From Lachnospiraceae bacterium (GTDB lineage: Bacteria; Bacillota; Clostridia; Lachnospirales; Lachnospiraceae): a stretch of 48,394 bases of DNA. The DNA is taken from contig JAGCVY010000096.1 of NCBI GenBank assembly GCA_017962105.1, positions 1 through 48,394 of the forward strand, in the 5' to 3' direction. Under the pieces are notes generated by a model. That model was not told where the DNA came from. It did not search any database and saw only the letters and a list, made by a program, of their open reading frames with translations. A program made the translations under genes and the position numbers. This document shows, in pieces, positions 39,200 to 46,898 of the stretch; positions within the stretch are counted from its first letter, which is position 1, and each line of letters opens with the position of its first letter.

Positions 39200-41341
39200 T
39201 TACGGTCCGCATGTTCCACACGGACTGTAACCATGATTTATCAGCCAACTCCGCGCATCTCCCGCTGATGCAAATCCATGTTCAGTTGCATACATCGTGT
39301 TCTCAGCAAGCATTTTTTTAATATGTCGACAACCTGTCTTATGGAATTTCATCGTGTTGACATTAACCACGTAATAAACATAATAGCTATTCGCAGAACT
39401 ATCCAGCGCATTTGTAACCTTCTTTGGCTTGGGCGTTGGTGTCTTCGTTGGCTTTGGTGTCGGGGTTTTGGTCGGTTTCGGCGTCGGAGTCTTGGTTGGT
39501 TTCGGTGTTGGAGTCTTTGTTGGTTTTGGCGTCGGAGTGTCCTTAGCCGTAAGACCCTTGTCAATTTCAGGTGTTACCGATGCTGTGGGAGCCTCAGCAG
39601 GCGTCGGTGTGGGCGTCGGTCTATTAGGATCCTCTTCCTCCGGCATATGGTAGCTCACAACGACAGAAGAATTGACATAGAAAATATCATCTTTTTCGTA
39701 CGATGTTATTCCGTTTATGGTAACTTTCTTGGTTAATTCCTTACCACTTTTACCGCTTTTTATATCATATTCCGGAACCTCTGTTATGTTAGTAAAACCA
39801 AGATTTTTGAGGTCTTGAACTACATCGTGATAATTTCTGTCCAGAAACCCTTTCTCATTCCTATCAACACGAGTTTCATCTTCTGTCAACTCACGAACAT
39901 ACAAAAGACCTGTTTCTCTAACCGTGACATACGACGATTCACACTCTATACGATATGCTACTTCTGTCTTCCCGTGAACAAAGAGAACGACTTTTCCTTC
40001 AACCTTTTCACTGTTACTTTTTACACATCTAACGGTGTGATTTCCATCCTCAAGTTTGACGGTAAATACCGACCCTTTTCCGTGAGCAAATGATGCTACG
40101 AGCTGACTATCGATGTACATATCCACATCGTATTTGTCCAAAACAAGATTTCCTGGAAAGTCCACGGTAATCTTCACGTCAAACAAAGCCGGCGTAGGTG
40201 TAGGACTCGGCGTCGGCGCAGGGCTCAGTGTCGGGGTGGGACTTGGCGTCGGGGTGGGACTCGGTGTCGGTGTGGGGCTCGGCGTTGAAGTGGGGCTTGC
40301 GCTTTGCCCAAAAGGAACACTTCTATCAACCATATATTTTGTGCTCATTAATGCTCGAGCCTTTTCAAGGTTAGTTCTTTGAATCCAATACCTTCCCCCA
40401 CTACTTGTTGTCACTTCGACCTCATTAATATTTTCGTTTCGGAATTTAAATAATAATGTAATCCTATCGTCTATGTTATATAATTCAAAAGTTGCCCCAT
40501 CTTTGAGATTCCCTGCATAAAATGCAAACCGATAGTATTCTTGTCCAGTCTCTTGAAAAAAACATCCATAACATGAATCAAAATTCAAGATGAAATATAT
40601 ATTATTTCCGTTTTCTTTTCCTAAATATGAATACTCCCCTGTTGCTCCTTCTTCTGCAGTTTTTTTATCCGTATTAGTTGTGAAATCAAGGGTACTATTG
40701 GAATCAATCGGTGTTTGTGTGGGTGAAAATCCAAACCCATCATTATCACTTACATCAACCATCATAAGTTGATTCATCTGATTAAGTGCACTCTTTAAAT
40801 CTGTTACTTTAAACTCGGCAATATTCCCTTCGCTATCCGCAGCGCTCATCACACTAGGTTCTTCAGTTTTTTTCCACTTAACATTCAAAACATATTCTAT
40901 TGACGGTTGTGACGAAACATCGTATCCTACAAGTTTTGACCCAGTATTCAAATCTCCATTTACAATTTTGAGCCGTATATAGAAAGCATCGCCTGCGTTC
41001 CAAAGATATCCGTACCCTTCATCAAAGTCCAAAACTAAAAATTGTTTTTCAGCCTTGTCTGTGTACGAATATTTTCCGGCATTCCCTTTTTTAACATTTT
41101 CATCATTATTTGAAGAAAAGGTCAAACTAGAAGTTTGTATCGGAGTAGGGGGCGGAGTATTAGTTGATGTAGGTGAGATTAATTGAGAAACATTCTCTGT
41201 AGGTGTGATTGTCAGTTTTTCTTCAATCTCTTTTCTCCTTTTCTCATGGCTATTGTCTTCATTTTCACCACCCATACACCCGACCAGTGCAAGGGAGAAA
41301 AGTATAAGCACAATAAAGCAGATTGGTTTTCGAGTCTTCAT
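39200..41341 (-). CDS. Large surface lipoprotein with Pro/Thr linkers and C-terminal Cys/His domain
   Basis: A 713-residue lipoprotein (lipobox LALVGC, C22). Two similar domains follow (GKYSYTDKAEKQFLVLDFDE and GEYSYLGKENGNNIYFILNF, about 90-200 and 235-345). Then come a Thr-Pro-Ser linker, a PEGA-like beta domain (ITVDFPGNLVLDKYDVDMYI), a PASTA-like segment (VVQDLKNLGFTNITEVPEYD), four repeats of TPTPKPTK, and a C-terminal domain with FHKTGCRHIKKM and YSPCGTCGP. That last type is found at the ends of secreted nucleases and other exported proteins of Clostridia, and its CxH/CxxC residues probably bind metal. ATG at 41341 with GAGG upstream. DNA is AT-rich. Confidence 0.75.
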   Translation of the reverse strand: MKTRKPICFIVLILFSLALVGCMGGENEDNSHEKRRKEIEEKLTITPTENVSQLISPTSTNTPPPTPIQTSSLTFSSNNDENVKKGNAGKYSYTDKAEKQFLVLDFDEGYGYLWNAGDAFYIRLKIVNGDLNTGSKLVGYDVSSQPSIEYVLNVKWKKTEEPSVMSAADSEGNIAEFKVTDLKSALNQMNQLMMVDVSDNDGFGFSPTQTPIDSNSTLDFTTNTDKKTAEEGATGEYSYLGKENGNNIYFILNFDSCYGCFFQETGQEYYRFAFYAGNLKDGATFELYNIDDRITLLFKFRNENINEVEVTTSSGGRYWIQRTNLEKARALMSTKYMVDRSVPFGQSASPTSTPSPTPTPSPTPTPSPTPTLSPAPTPSPTPTPALFDVKITVDFPGNLVLDKYDVDMYIDSQLVASFAHGKGSVFTVKLEDGNHTVRCVKSNSEKVEGKVVLFVHGKTEVAYRIECESSYVTVRETGLLYVRELTEDETRVDRNEKGFLDRNYHDVVQDLKNLGFTNITEVPEYDIKSGKSGKELTKKVTINGITSYEKDDIFYVNSSVVVSYHMPEEEDPNRPTPTPTPAEAPTASVTPEIDKGLTAKDTPTPKPTKTPTPKPTKTPTPKPTKTPTPKPTKTPTPKPKKVTNALDSSANSYYVYYVVNVNTMKFHKTGCRHIKKMLAENTMYATEHGFASAGDARSWLINHGYSPCGTCGP

Positions 41342-41693
41342 TGTTAACCTCACATTCATTTATACTGTTGCATAGGACCTTATTAATTCCTTTTTTGTCA
41401 TCAAACATGTATCTATCATGTTATAAACAATATATCTTTTACAAATATGCTCTGTCAATCAAGTATATTGTCAGTATATATCCCCCTCGATTTTCACGTG
41501 ATTTTATCACGTTTTCTGCAAGCATATATTACACATTTATATAACAACGTAAAACAGCGGGGCCACCACCACGATGGCCCCGCTCCCTTCATAACTCACT
41601 TTTCAGCCGATTACTCCCATCTCCCGAAGTTGGTGTCGTAATACCCATACGCCCCCTCACAGGAGCCAAGGTAACCGATCACAACGACCGGCC
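41342..41693. other. 352-base gap with one terminator
   Basis: The first 200 bases are AT-rich and presumably hold the promoter of the large lipoprotein gene, but no good -35/-10 pair stands out. The terminator at 41556-41584 is the only clear element. In 41600-41690 the minus strand has an open stretch that ends YDTNFGRWE, but it has no start or ribosome site. Confidence 0.5.
41556..41584 (-). terminator. Terminator downstream of the AmmeMemoRadiSam genes
   Basis: A perfect 10-bp GC-rich stem AGCGGGGCCA/TGGCCCCGCT with a 9-base loop is followed on the minus strand by GTTTTACG. It lies 109 bases past the radical SAM stop. Confidence 0.75.
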
Positions 41694-42542
41694 TCAACAA
41701 TTCCCCGTATAGACATACGGCAGATTCTCCCGCGCGACCTCCGCGAGGCGGTAGACCGTACGCACGTCCGTGGCGCTGCGGTCCTTCATGTGGAAGTGCG
41801 GGAAGAAGCGGCTGATGTGTAAGGGCACGCTGTCTCCGTCGGGGTTCCGGAGCGCGCTGACCCAGCGGGACAGCTCCCGCATCTCGTCCTCGGTGTCATT
41901 TTCCGACGGAATGATCAGGGTTGTGAGCTCCACGTGGCAGCTCTTCACGGCCTCCTCGATGAAGGCCATCACCATCGCCCGGTTTCCGCCGAGGACGTCG
42001 TTATAGTATCGGTCGGAAAAGCCCTTCAGGTCGATGTTCATGGCGTCCATGTACGGCGCCAGCTCCCGCAGGATTGCCAGCTCGGCGGTGCCGTTGGTGA
42101 CCATCACGGTCTGAAGGCCCGCTGCCTGCGCAAGCTTCGAGGTGTCCAGCACGAACTCGTAGCCGACGAGGGGCTCGTTGTAGGTAAATGCGATGCCGAT
42201 GTTGCCCTTCGGCTTGGTCGCCACAGCGATCTCCACAAGTTCGTCCGGGCTCACCCGCTCTGCTGTCTCGGCGTACTTCAACGCCTGCTCCGACCAGGAA
42301 ATGTCGTTGTTCTGGCAGAAGGGGCACCGCAGGTTGCAGCCGAAGCTTCCCACGGACAGGATCTTGCTGCCGGGGTAAAACCGCGCTAACGGCTTCTTCT
42401 CGATCGGGTCCAGCGCAAGGGACGCGATACGGCCGTAGTTGTGGGACACCGTGACGTCGCCGCGCGCCGTCCGTCCGCCGCAGAAGCCGAGTTTCCCGTC
42501 GGGAATATCACAATGCCGGAAACATACGTTGCATTTTGCCAT
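41694..42542 (-). CDS. amrS: AmmeMemoRadiSam system radical SAM enzyme
   Basis: A 282-residue radical SAM protein. The cluster-binding motif is C69-NLR-C73-PF-C76, reading FGCNLRCPFCQNND. Upstream a second Cys group (CNVCFRHCDIPDGKLGFCGG) is typical of this family and resembles the pyruvate formate-lyase activase group. Other blocks are FTYNEPLVGYEFVLD, NIDLKGFSDRYY and the ending YVYTGNC. It is the third component of the AmmeMemoRadiSam system, defined by co-occurrence with Memo and AMMECR1 proteins; I know of no established reaction. It starts at 42542 and follows the Memo-AMMECR1 fusion gene by 47 bases. Confidence 0.92.
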   Translation of the reverse strand: MAKCNVCFRHCDIPDGKLGFCGGRTARGDVTVSHNYGRIASLALDPIEKKPLARFYPGSKILSVGSFGCNLRCPFCQNNDISWSEQALKYAETAERVSPDELVEIAVATKPKGNIGIAFTYNEPLVGYEFVLDTSKLAQAAGLQTVMVTNGTAELAILRELAPYMDAMNIDLKGFSDRYYNDVLGGNRAMVMAFIEEAVKSCHVELTTLIIPSENDTEDEMRELSRWVSALRNPDGDSVPLHISRFFPHFHMKDRSATDVRTVYRLAEVARENLPYVYTGNC

Positions 42543-42589
42543 GGCTCATTCCTCCGCCTGATATAGTCCGCGGCCCGCGCAGCCGCGTC

Positions 42590-43975
42590 CTAGTAATGTC
42601 TCACAACCTCAAACCGCTCGAGACGGTACGGCTCGTCCTCCCGGATGCCACCCTTCCGTCTGGCGATGCTGATCTGCTCCTCCACGGTGTCCACGCCGTC
42701 CAGATTCGGCAGCAGAAGCCCGCGCTTCCTGCCGCAGCTCACGATGACGCCGTAGCGCTTCACATCGAGCTCTGCGGGCGAATCGATCGGTTCGGTCTCC
42801 CCGAGTACATCCACGCTGATCTCGAGGCTCTTGAGCTCCCCCTCCGTGATCGGAGAAAACCGCGGATCCCTCGAGCACGCGCTTATGGCGTTGGAGATAA
42901 TCTCCTCCGCGATGGAGTCCTGCGTCGCCGCGATGGTGCCGATACAGCCGCGAAGCTGCCCGTTTTTGTGGATGGAGACAAAGGTTCCCGCCTGCCTCGT
43001 GAGCATCTCGGTCGGCAGCCCCTCCGGCACGGAAAGCTTCTTCCGCCGAAGGACCCACAACTCCACGGAAGCCCGCGCAAGCCGCACGTACGCATCGCTC
43101 TGCGCCGCCTTCTCCAGGCACTCCCGCTCCGTCTCCTCCTGATACATTTTCAGAAAATGTCTCTCCGGATCCGTCCCCTGCGGGTAAAACGTGCACACGC
43201 CGTAGCCGACGCCCGTCACGTCCTGATGGGACAGTGCCGTCGCCTTCACGCCAAGCCCGTCCAGAGCCCCCGCCATGATCACAAAGGACCGATGACCGCA
43301 CTCGGCCGCCTTGTCGCAAAATGTCTCGTCGAAGTCGAACAGTTCCCCGAAGGCCGCCCGTCCGCAGACGTCCATGATCCTGCGGTCGTACTCCGGCCCT
43401 TCCTTGGCGAACCCGTAGGGCCCGTACTCCTGCAGCTTGTGGGAGAGGTCGCCGCTGGCGATGATCACCGCCCGCCGTCCGGTGTCCTCCACCGCCTTCG
43501 CGATGATCTGCCCGAGGCGGTAGTGGTCCGTGAGCGGAAGCCCCGACAGGCCGATCCGCACGATTTTCCCCTCCTTGTACTTCTGCCGGATAAACCAAAG
43601 CGGTACCATCGTGCCGTGGTCAAGGGAGGCATCCCGCTCCCCGAGGGTTCCCGCGGGAAGGTCCGCTGCCTCCGCCAGGTCGCAGATCCGCCGCACCAAA
43701 GGCATGTCGTACTGCTCGGTGAAGCTTACCCCGGGCGCCCGGAACTGCCGGAAGGACCCGGTTGCGCCGCTGCCCGGCGAGATATGAAAATAGTCCGCAT
43801 ACATCACGCTGTGCGGACTCGTGATGATCATAACCTCGGGCCGGAGCGCCGCCACCTCATCGGCAACCTGCTCGTACGCCCGCGTCGTCTCCGAGACCTG
43901 ACGCTCGCTTCCCTTTCCGATCTCCGGGACGATCATCGGCGGATGGGGCACCATAAACGTTGCAAGAATTGACAT
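42590..43975 (-). CDS. Memo-AMMECR1 fusion (AmmeMemoRadiSam proteins B and A)
   Basis: A 461-residue fusion. Residues ~1-275 are a Memo-like domain related to class III extradiol dioxygenases (LigB type): MVPHPPMIVPEIG, ITSPHSVMYADYF, SLDHGTMVPLWFI, IIASGDLSHKLQEYGPYG, with the expected His residues. Residues ~285-461 are an AMMECR1 domain, with GQLRGCIGTIAATQDSIAEE and RFSPITEGELKSLEISVDVL. The ATG at 43975 follows GGAGG; the open frame upstream to 44245 is not used. Fusion of A and B supports a shared complex with the radical SAM enzyme downstream. The human relatives MEMO1 and AMMECR1 also lack an agreed enzymatic role. Confidence 0.93.
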   Translation of the reverse strand: MSILATFMVPHPPMIVPEIGKGSERQVSETTRAYEQVADEVAALRPEVMIITSPHSVMYADYFHISPGSGATGSFRQFRAPGVSFTEQYDMPLVRRICDLAEAADLPAGTLGERDASLDHGTMVPLWFIRQKYKEGKIVRIGLSGLPLTDHYRLGQIIAKAVEDTGRRAVIIASGDLSHKLQEYGPYGFAKEGPEYDRRIMDVCGRAAFGELFDFDETFCDKAAECGHRSFVIMAGALDGLGVKATALSHQDVTGVGYGVCTFYPQGTDPERHFLKMYQEETERECLEKAAQSDAYVRLARASVELWVLRRKKLSVPEGLPTEMLTRQAGTFVSIHKNGQLRGCIGTIAATQDSIAEEIISNAISACSRDPRFSPITEGELKSLEISVDVLGETEPIDSPAELDVKRYGVIVSCGRKRGLLLPNLDGVDTVEEQISIARRKGGIREDEPYRLERFEVVRHY

Positions 43976-44008
43976 ATACGCCTCCGAAATTCGCAAAAAA
44001 TGATAGTA

Positions 44009-44056
44009 CTTCTCCTCAAAAAACGAGAAGAATTTTCCGCTCGGAAAGATTATACT
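44009..44056. promoter_or_regulatory. Divergent promoter region with motif palindrome
   Basis: A -10 TATACT (plus, 44051-44056) and a -10 TATAAT (minus, 44049-44054) overlap. Next to them is a perfect palindrome TTTCCG-CT-CGGAAA (44034-44047), built from the core of the dispersed CATTTTCCG motif. A second inverted repeat CTTCTC-N10-GAGAAG (44009-44030) lies in the leader of the minus-strand transcript. The -35 boxes are weak. Confidence 0.45.
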
Positions 44057-44110
44057 GAGGCCACAAAGAGAAAAAAGCGAAAGCTGAACACACGCAAAGG
44101 AGGAATCACT

Positions 44111-44296
44111 ATGAAACTGTTCCGTAAGAAAGAAAAAATCATTCTCAGATCCGAGCAAATGAAAGACGAGTTCATCGACAAGTTGGAGAACGCCCATCTC
44201 GACTACGACATCCGCACCGACCGGGACGAAAGTTTCGACGGGCATCCTACTTACATCATTCGCGTTTATGCGACCGATTTAGCCAAGGTCGTTTAA
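44111..44296 (+). CDS. Small protein, 61 residues
   Basis: A 61-residue, highly charged soluble protein (MKLFRKKEKIILRSEQMKDE to the ending YIIRVYATDLAKVV). The strong AAAGGAGG seven bases before the ATG and the perfect terminator 25 bases after the stop mark it as a real monocistronic gene. A longer frame upstream to 44000 runs through the promoter. The pattern of two helices and two strands hints at a DUF2007-like or ferredoxin-like signalling fold, but I cannot assign it. Confidence 0.75.
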   Translation: MKLFRKKEKIILRSEQMKDEFIDKLENAHLDYDIRTDRDESFDGHPTYIIRVYATDLAKVV

Positions 44297-44320
44297 GAAT
44301 CCCTTCCTCGGTAGTACCGA

Positions 44321-44358
44321 AACAGCTGCGCGGCATAACTGTTGCGCAGCTGTTTTTT
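44321..44358 (+). terminator. Terminator after the 61-residue protein gene
   Basis: An 11-bp stem AACAGCTGCGC/GCGCAGCTGTT with a 12-base loop, ending in a run of T. It could also serve the convergent AraC gene. Confidence 0.9.
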
Positions 44359-44371
44359 TGTCTCATATACA

Positions 44372-45241
44372 CTACCGGTCGTTCTTCACGAGCAGGTTCC
44401 GGTACTCGCCCGGCGCCATGCCCTTCTCCTCGTGGAACACGCGGTTGAAGCTCGGAATGCTCTGGAATCCCGACAGCATCGCCACCTCCGTGAGGGTCCT
44501 GTCCTCCTGCGTCAGCAGCTCCGTGGCCTTCTCCAGACGGATCATGTTCAGCCATTTGCTGTAGTTCATGCCGGTCACGTGCTTGAAAATCCTCGAAAAA
44601 TAATCCTTGCTGATCCCGGCCATCTCCGCCATCGCCCCCTGCGACAGATCGTCCGCCGTCAGGTTGTTTTTGATGTAATCGGTGACCGTGATCATCCGCC
44701 GGACGACGTCCGCGGAGAACCCGTCGGCGTCGGTTTCCTCATTTTCCGGATTCAGCTCTTTCCGGTACTCCAAAAGAAGAAGCATGAACTCCATTAAGAG
44801 CATGCAGCAGCGCATCTCGCGCCCCGGAATGTCCGAAAAATAAGTCTCCTTCATCCGCGTCGTGATCACCTTCAGCTTCGCTGCCAGCTCCGGGTGCGCC
44901 TCGGCGCTGATGACGTGCAGATTGCGGTAGAGGTGCATGATCCGCTGCAGATCGAAGAGCGAGTTGATGAACGCCAGTGAAAACTGGATGACCAGAGCGT
45001 CCTTCCGGTCCGCGTCCACGATGGAGTGCATTTCCATGGGCCACACCAGCACGAAATCGTCCGGCGCCAGGCTGTAGGTGTTCCGTCCGACGGTATAAAT
45101 GTTGGTCTCCCCGGACCCTACCACCAGAATTTCCCCCTAGGAATGCCAATGCACCTGGTAGCATCGCTCCCGGTACCCCGTGGACATGTTGAACGCGCTC
45201 CTGCGCTCAAACGGATACGTCTCATAGGTGCTGTAATCCAT
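44372..45241 (-). pseudogene. AraC-family regulator interrupted by an amber codon
   Basis: The ATG at 45241 (AAGGAGA upstream) begins MDYSTYETYPFERRSAFNMS and reads to CYQVHWHS, where TAG at 45137-45139 ends the frame at codon 35. The same frame continues GEILVVGSGETNIYTVGR and so on to 44372. HWHS-x-GEILVV is the typical start of the AraC cupin sensor domain, so the TAG replaces one codon (probably GAG). The rest includes two HTH motifs, AEMAGISKDYFSRIFKHVTG and AMLSGFQSIPSFNRVFHEEK, ending at APGEYR. A GTG at 45124 might restart translation, but the product would lack part of the cupin. It is last in line after the ExbB/ExbD-like operon (29-base gap). Confidence 0.85.
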
Positions 45242-45270
45242 GGGCTCTCCTTCGCCTCATCGGCTGCCGG

Positions 45271-45678
45271 CTACTTCTCCGTCGTCGTGATCTTCAGTGC
45301 GCTCAGCGCCTCCTTGATCTCCTTGACGAGCTCGCTGTCACCGTACGCAAAATCAACCGTCACCTCGGTGTTGGCCAGATCCTTCTTCGCAAAATACTCC
45401 TCCAGCCATACCTTCCAGGTCTTTCCCTCGGGAAGCGCCTGCTCCGCGCCGTTGACCGAGACCTTCTCGGCGTTGACCTGGATCGTAACCTTCTCCTTCT
45501 CCTTCTGCTGCTCGCTCACGTTGGCGTCCTTGATGTTCTCGTTGTAGTACTGCGCCCCGCCGTACGCGCCGAGGCCGAGCATCGCGGCGATCACCAATGC
45601 GACCAGCGGTTTCTTGCTGCCTTTCTTCTTTACGTCCTTCTGCTCCGCGCCGTTGGCCGCTGCCGTTTCCTTTTTCAT
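45271..45678 (-). CDS. Small membrane-anchored protein with ExbD/TolR-like outer domain (gene D)
   Basis: A 135-residue protein with a basic N-terminus, one membrane segment (about 24-42, PLVALVIAAMLGLGAYGGA), a short coiled-coil linker and a C-terminal domain (about 62-131). That domain reads EKVTIQVNAEKVSVNGAEQA, EVTVDFAYGDS and LVKEIKEALSALKI. This strand-NG-helix-strand-helix order resembles the periplasmic domain of ExbD/TolR. No Asp is present in the membrane segment. AAAGGAG overlaps the end of gene C, 4 bases away. It is the fourth gene after the ExbB-like subunit. The ExbD resemblance is my inference from pattern only. Confidence 0.65.
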   Translation of the reverse strand: MKKETAAANGAEQKDVKKKGSKKPLVALVIAAMLGLGAYGGAQYYNENIKDANVSEQQKEKEKVTIQVNAEKVSVNGAEQALPEGKTWKVWLEEYFAKKDLANTEVTVDFAYGDSELVKEIKEALSALKITTTEK

Positions 45679-45682
45679 TTCT

Positions 45683-46258
45683 TCAGTTCTCCTTTCGCTT
45701 TTCGTATTGATTTTCCGTCAAGATTTCGTTCAGTATCGATACTACCTTCCGATAGGTTCCGTAGTCCGAGTAATCGTCGATCAGCACCACGGTGAGGGTG
45801 TCGTCGTACTTGTCCTTGATCCGCGCCTTCAGCCGGTCGATCTCCACCGGCTCCGCGTCGACGTACACCGTGCATCCCGTGACGGCGATGTCGAGCTCGC
45901 CCTCGGTCACATGCTTCTTCTCCTTCACGTCGCCCTTGCCGACTCCGACCCCGGTCCCGTCACCGGCCCCGATGCCCTTGCCCTTGCCGAGGCCGATGCC
46001 GTATCCGCCGCCCAGGCTCAGGAGCAGCAGAAGAAGCCCGATCCCCAGTATCGTCAGCGTGGATTTTACGTATTTGCCGGTCTTCGTCACCTTCTTGGGC
46101 AGGAACCGCGGGAGCACCCAGAACATCACGGTGAACGCCGCAAGGAACGCCAGTCCGACGTAAAACCAGCCCACCAGCTTCGCCTTCCACGCCTCGAGGA
46201 TGGCGTCCTTCATCGAGAGGGCCCCGGAAAGCGATGCGATTTTAGTATACATCGTCAT
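45683..46258 (-). CDS. Two-pass membrane protein with Gly-rich linker and ExbD-like outer domain (gene C)
   Basis: A 191-residue protein: two membrane segments (about 30-50 and 63-84), a glycine-rich segment (about 83-110, repeats of GKGKGIGAGDGTG type) and a C-terminal domain (about 118-180) reading ELDIAVTGCTVYVDAEPVEI, DRLKARI, TLTVVLIDDYSDYGTYRKVV. The last part follows the ExbD/TolR outer-domain pattern (V-x-V-D-x-x-x-V, helix, V-x-L-x-x-D, helix). The ATG at 46258 has GGAGGG upstream and overlaps gene B by 17 bases, so translation is coupled. No Asp is found in either membrane segment. Confidence 0.68.
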   Translation of the reverse strand: MTMYTKIASLSGALSMKDAILEAWKAKLVGWFYVGLAFLAAFTVMFWVLPRFLPKKVTKTGKYVKSTLTILGIGLLLLLLSLGGGYGIGLGKGKGIGAGDGTGVGVGKGDVKEKKHVTEGELDIAVTGCTVYVDAEPVEIDRLKARIKDKYDDTLTVVLIDDYSDYGTYRKVVSILNEILTENQYEKRKEN

Positions 46259-46880
46259 ACGCACCCTCCAGATTCCGAATGACTCCGGTGATCTCCTCAT
46301 AGTCCCGCGTCAGGATCCCGCCCTCTTCCCTGCTGACGGAAAATACGATCACGGTCCTCTCCTGTTTGTTCTCGCCGTACCCGTCGCCCAACTGCTCACG
46401 GTCGGCCTTTTTTATCGTCTCAACATATTTCGTAAGCGTCTCCCGGAGTGCGCCGTACGCTGTTTTCTCGGTGCTCTCCTTGAAGTCGCGCTCTAAGATC
46501 ATTCTCTTGTCACTGCCCAAAACCCGCAGGTGTCTCGGCCACTCTTCCCTCTCGCTGACATCCCCCGCCTCGTAGGTGCAGCTGATTGTGACGATCACCA
46601 CGCGGCTGCCCACAACGGCTCCGCTCAGCTCCTCGATCTGCTGCTCGTACACCTTCAGGTCGGCAAGCTTGTCATTGGCCTCGGCGAGCTTTTGGTCCGC
46701 TTCCGCCAGTACCTCTTCGGCCTCCGTCATTTTCCGGTCCGCGGCGTCGCTCACACCCGCACTCTTAAGCGCGTATCCGACCATGACCACGAACAGGAAG
46801 ATGAACACGATATCCATAAACGAGGTCATTTCAAACTGCGGGTTCGGCGATGACGCGGTCGCAGGATTTCTTCTCTTCAT
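46242..46880 (-). CDS. ExbD/MotB-like stator subunit with coiled coil (gene B)
   Basis: A 212-residue protein. The single membrane segment reads FEMTSFMDIVFIFLFVVMVG (about 16-35). The Asp (D23) near its start is where ExbD/TolR/MotB carry the proton-binding Asp. A coiled coil follows (about 48-85, MTEAEEVLAEADQKLAEAND) and then an outer alpha/beta domain of ~120 residues (VVIVTISCTYEAG, ERTVIVFSVSREEG) that is not an OmpA-type peptidoglycan binder. GAGGGA precedes the ATG. It lies 18 bases after the ExbB-like gene and overlaps gene C. Together these suggest an ion-driven stator unit at the cytoplasmic membrane. Confidence 0.78.
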   Translation of the reverse strand: MKRRNPATASSPNPQFEMTSFMDIVFIFLFVVMVGYALKSAGVSDAADRKMTEAEEVLAEADQKLAEANDKLADLKVYEQQIEELSGAVVGSRVVIVTISCTYEAGDVSEREEWPRHLRVLGSDKRMILERDFKESTEKTAYGALRETLTKYVETIKKADREQLGDGYGENKQERTVIVFSVSREEGGILTRDYEEITGVIRNLEGAYDDVY

Positions 46881-46898
46881 TCGATATCCCTCGCTGTT

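Larger units (their letters stand above)
4692..46736. repeat. Dispersed 9-mer motif CATTTTCCG / CGGAAAATG (21 copies)
   Basis: Starts of CATTTTCCG on the plus strand: 4692, 5563, 14252, 17260, 18453, 29525, 33294, 33672, 34208, 35830, 37257, 38077, 41897, 44740, 46728. Starts of CGGAAAATG on the plus strand: 8098, 9789, 12064, 15254, 31312, 34444. Two lie in array C. About a dozen further ATTTTCCG/CGGAAAAT sites miss only the last base. Copies fall in intergenic DNA and in genes in all frames (coding RKM, EN, TFS or HFP). At 9783-9796 two copies form a perfect palindrome, ATTTTCCGGAAAAT. Positions were counted by eye, so a few may be missed. Confidence 0.85.

Noticed and set aside
41600-41693. 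Small coding region after the radical SAM gene (minus strand, ending YDTNFGRWE)
   Set aside because: It has no start codon or ribosome site in frame and lies before a terminator; probably chance or a remnant.
44372-45241. Stop-codon recoding (pyrrolysine) at the amber codon
   Set aside because: A GAG-to-TAG change at a position expected to be Glu is the simpler explanation, and nothing in the window suggests a pyrrolysine system.
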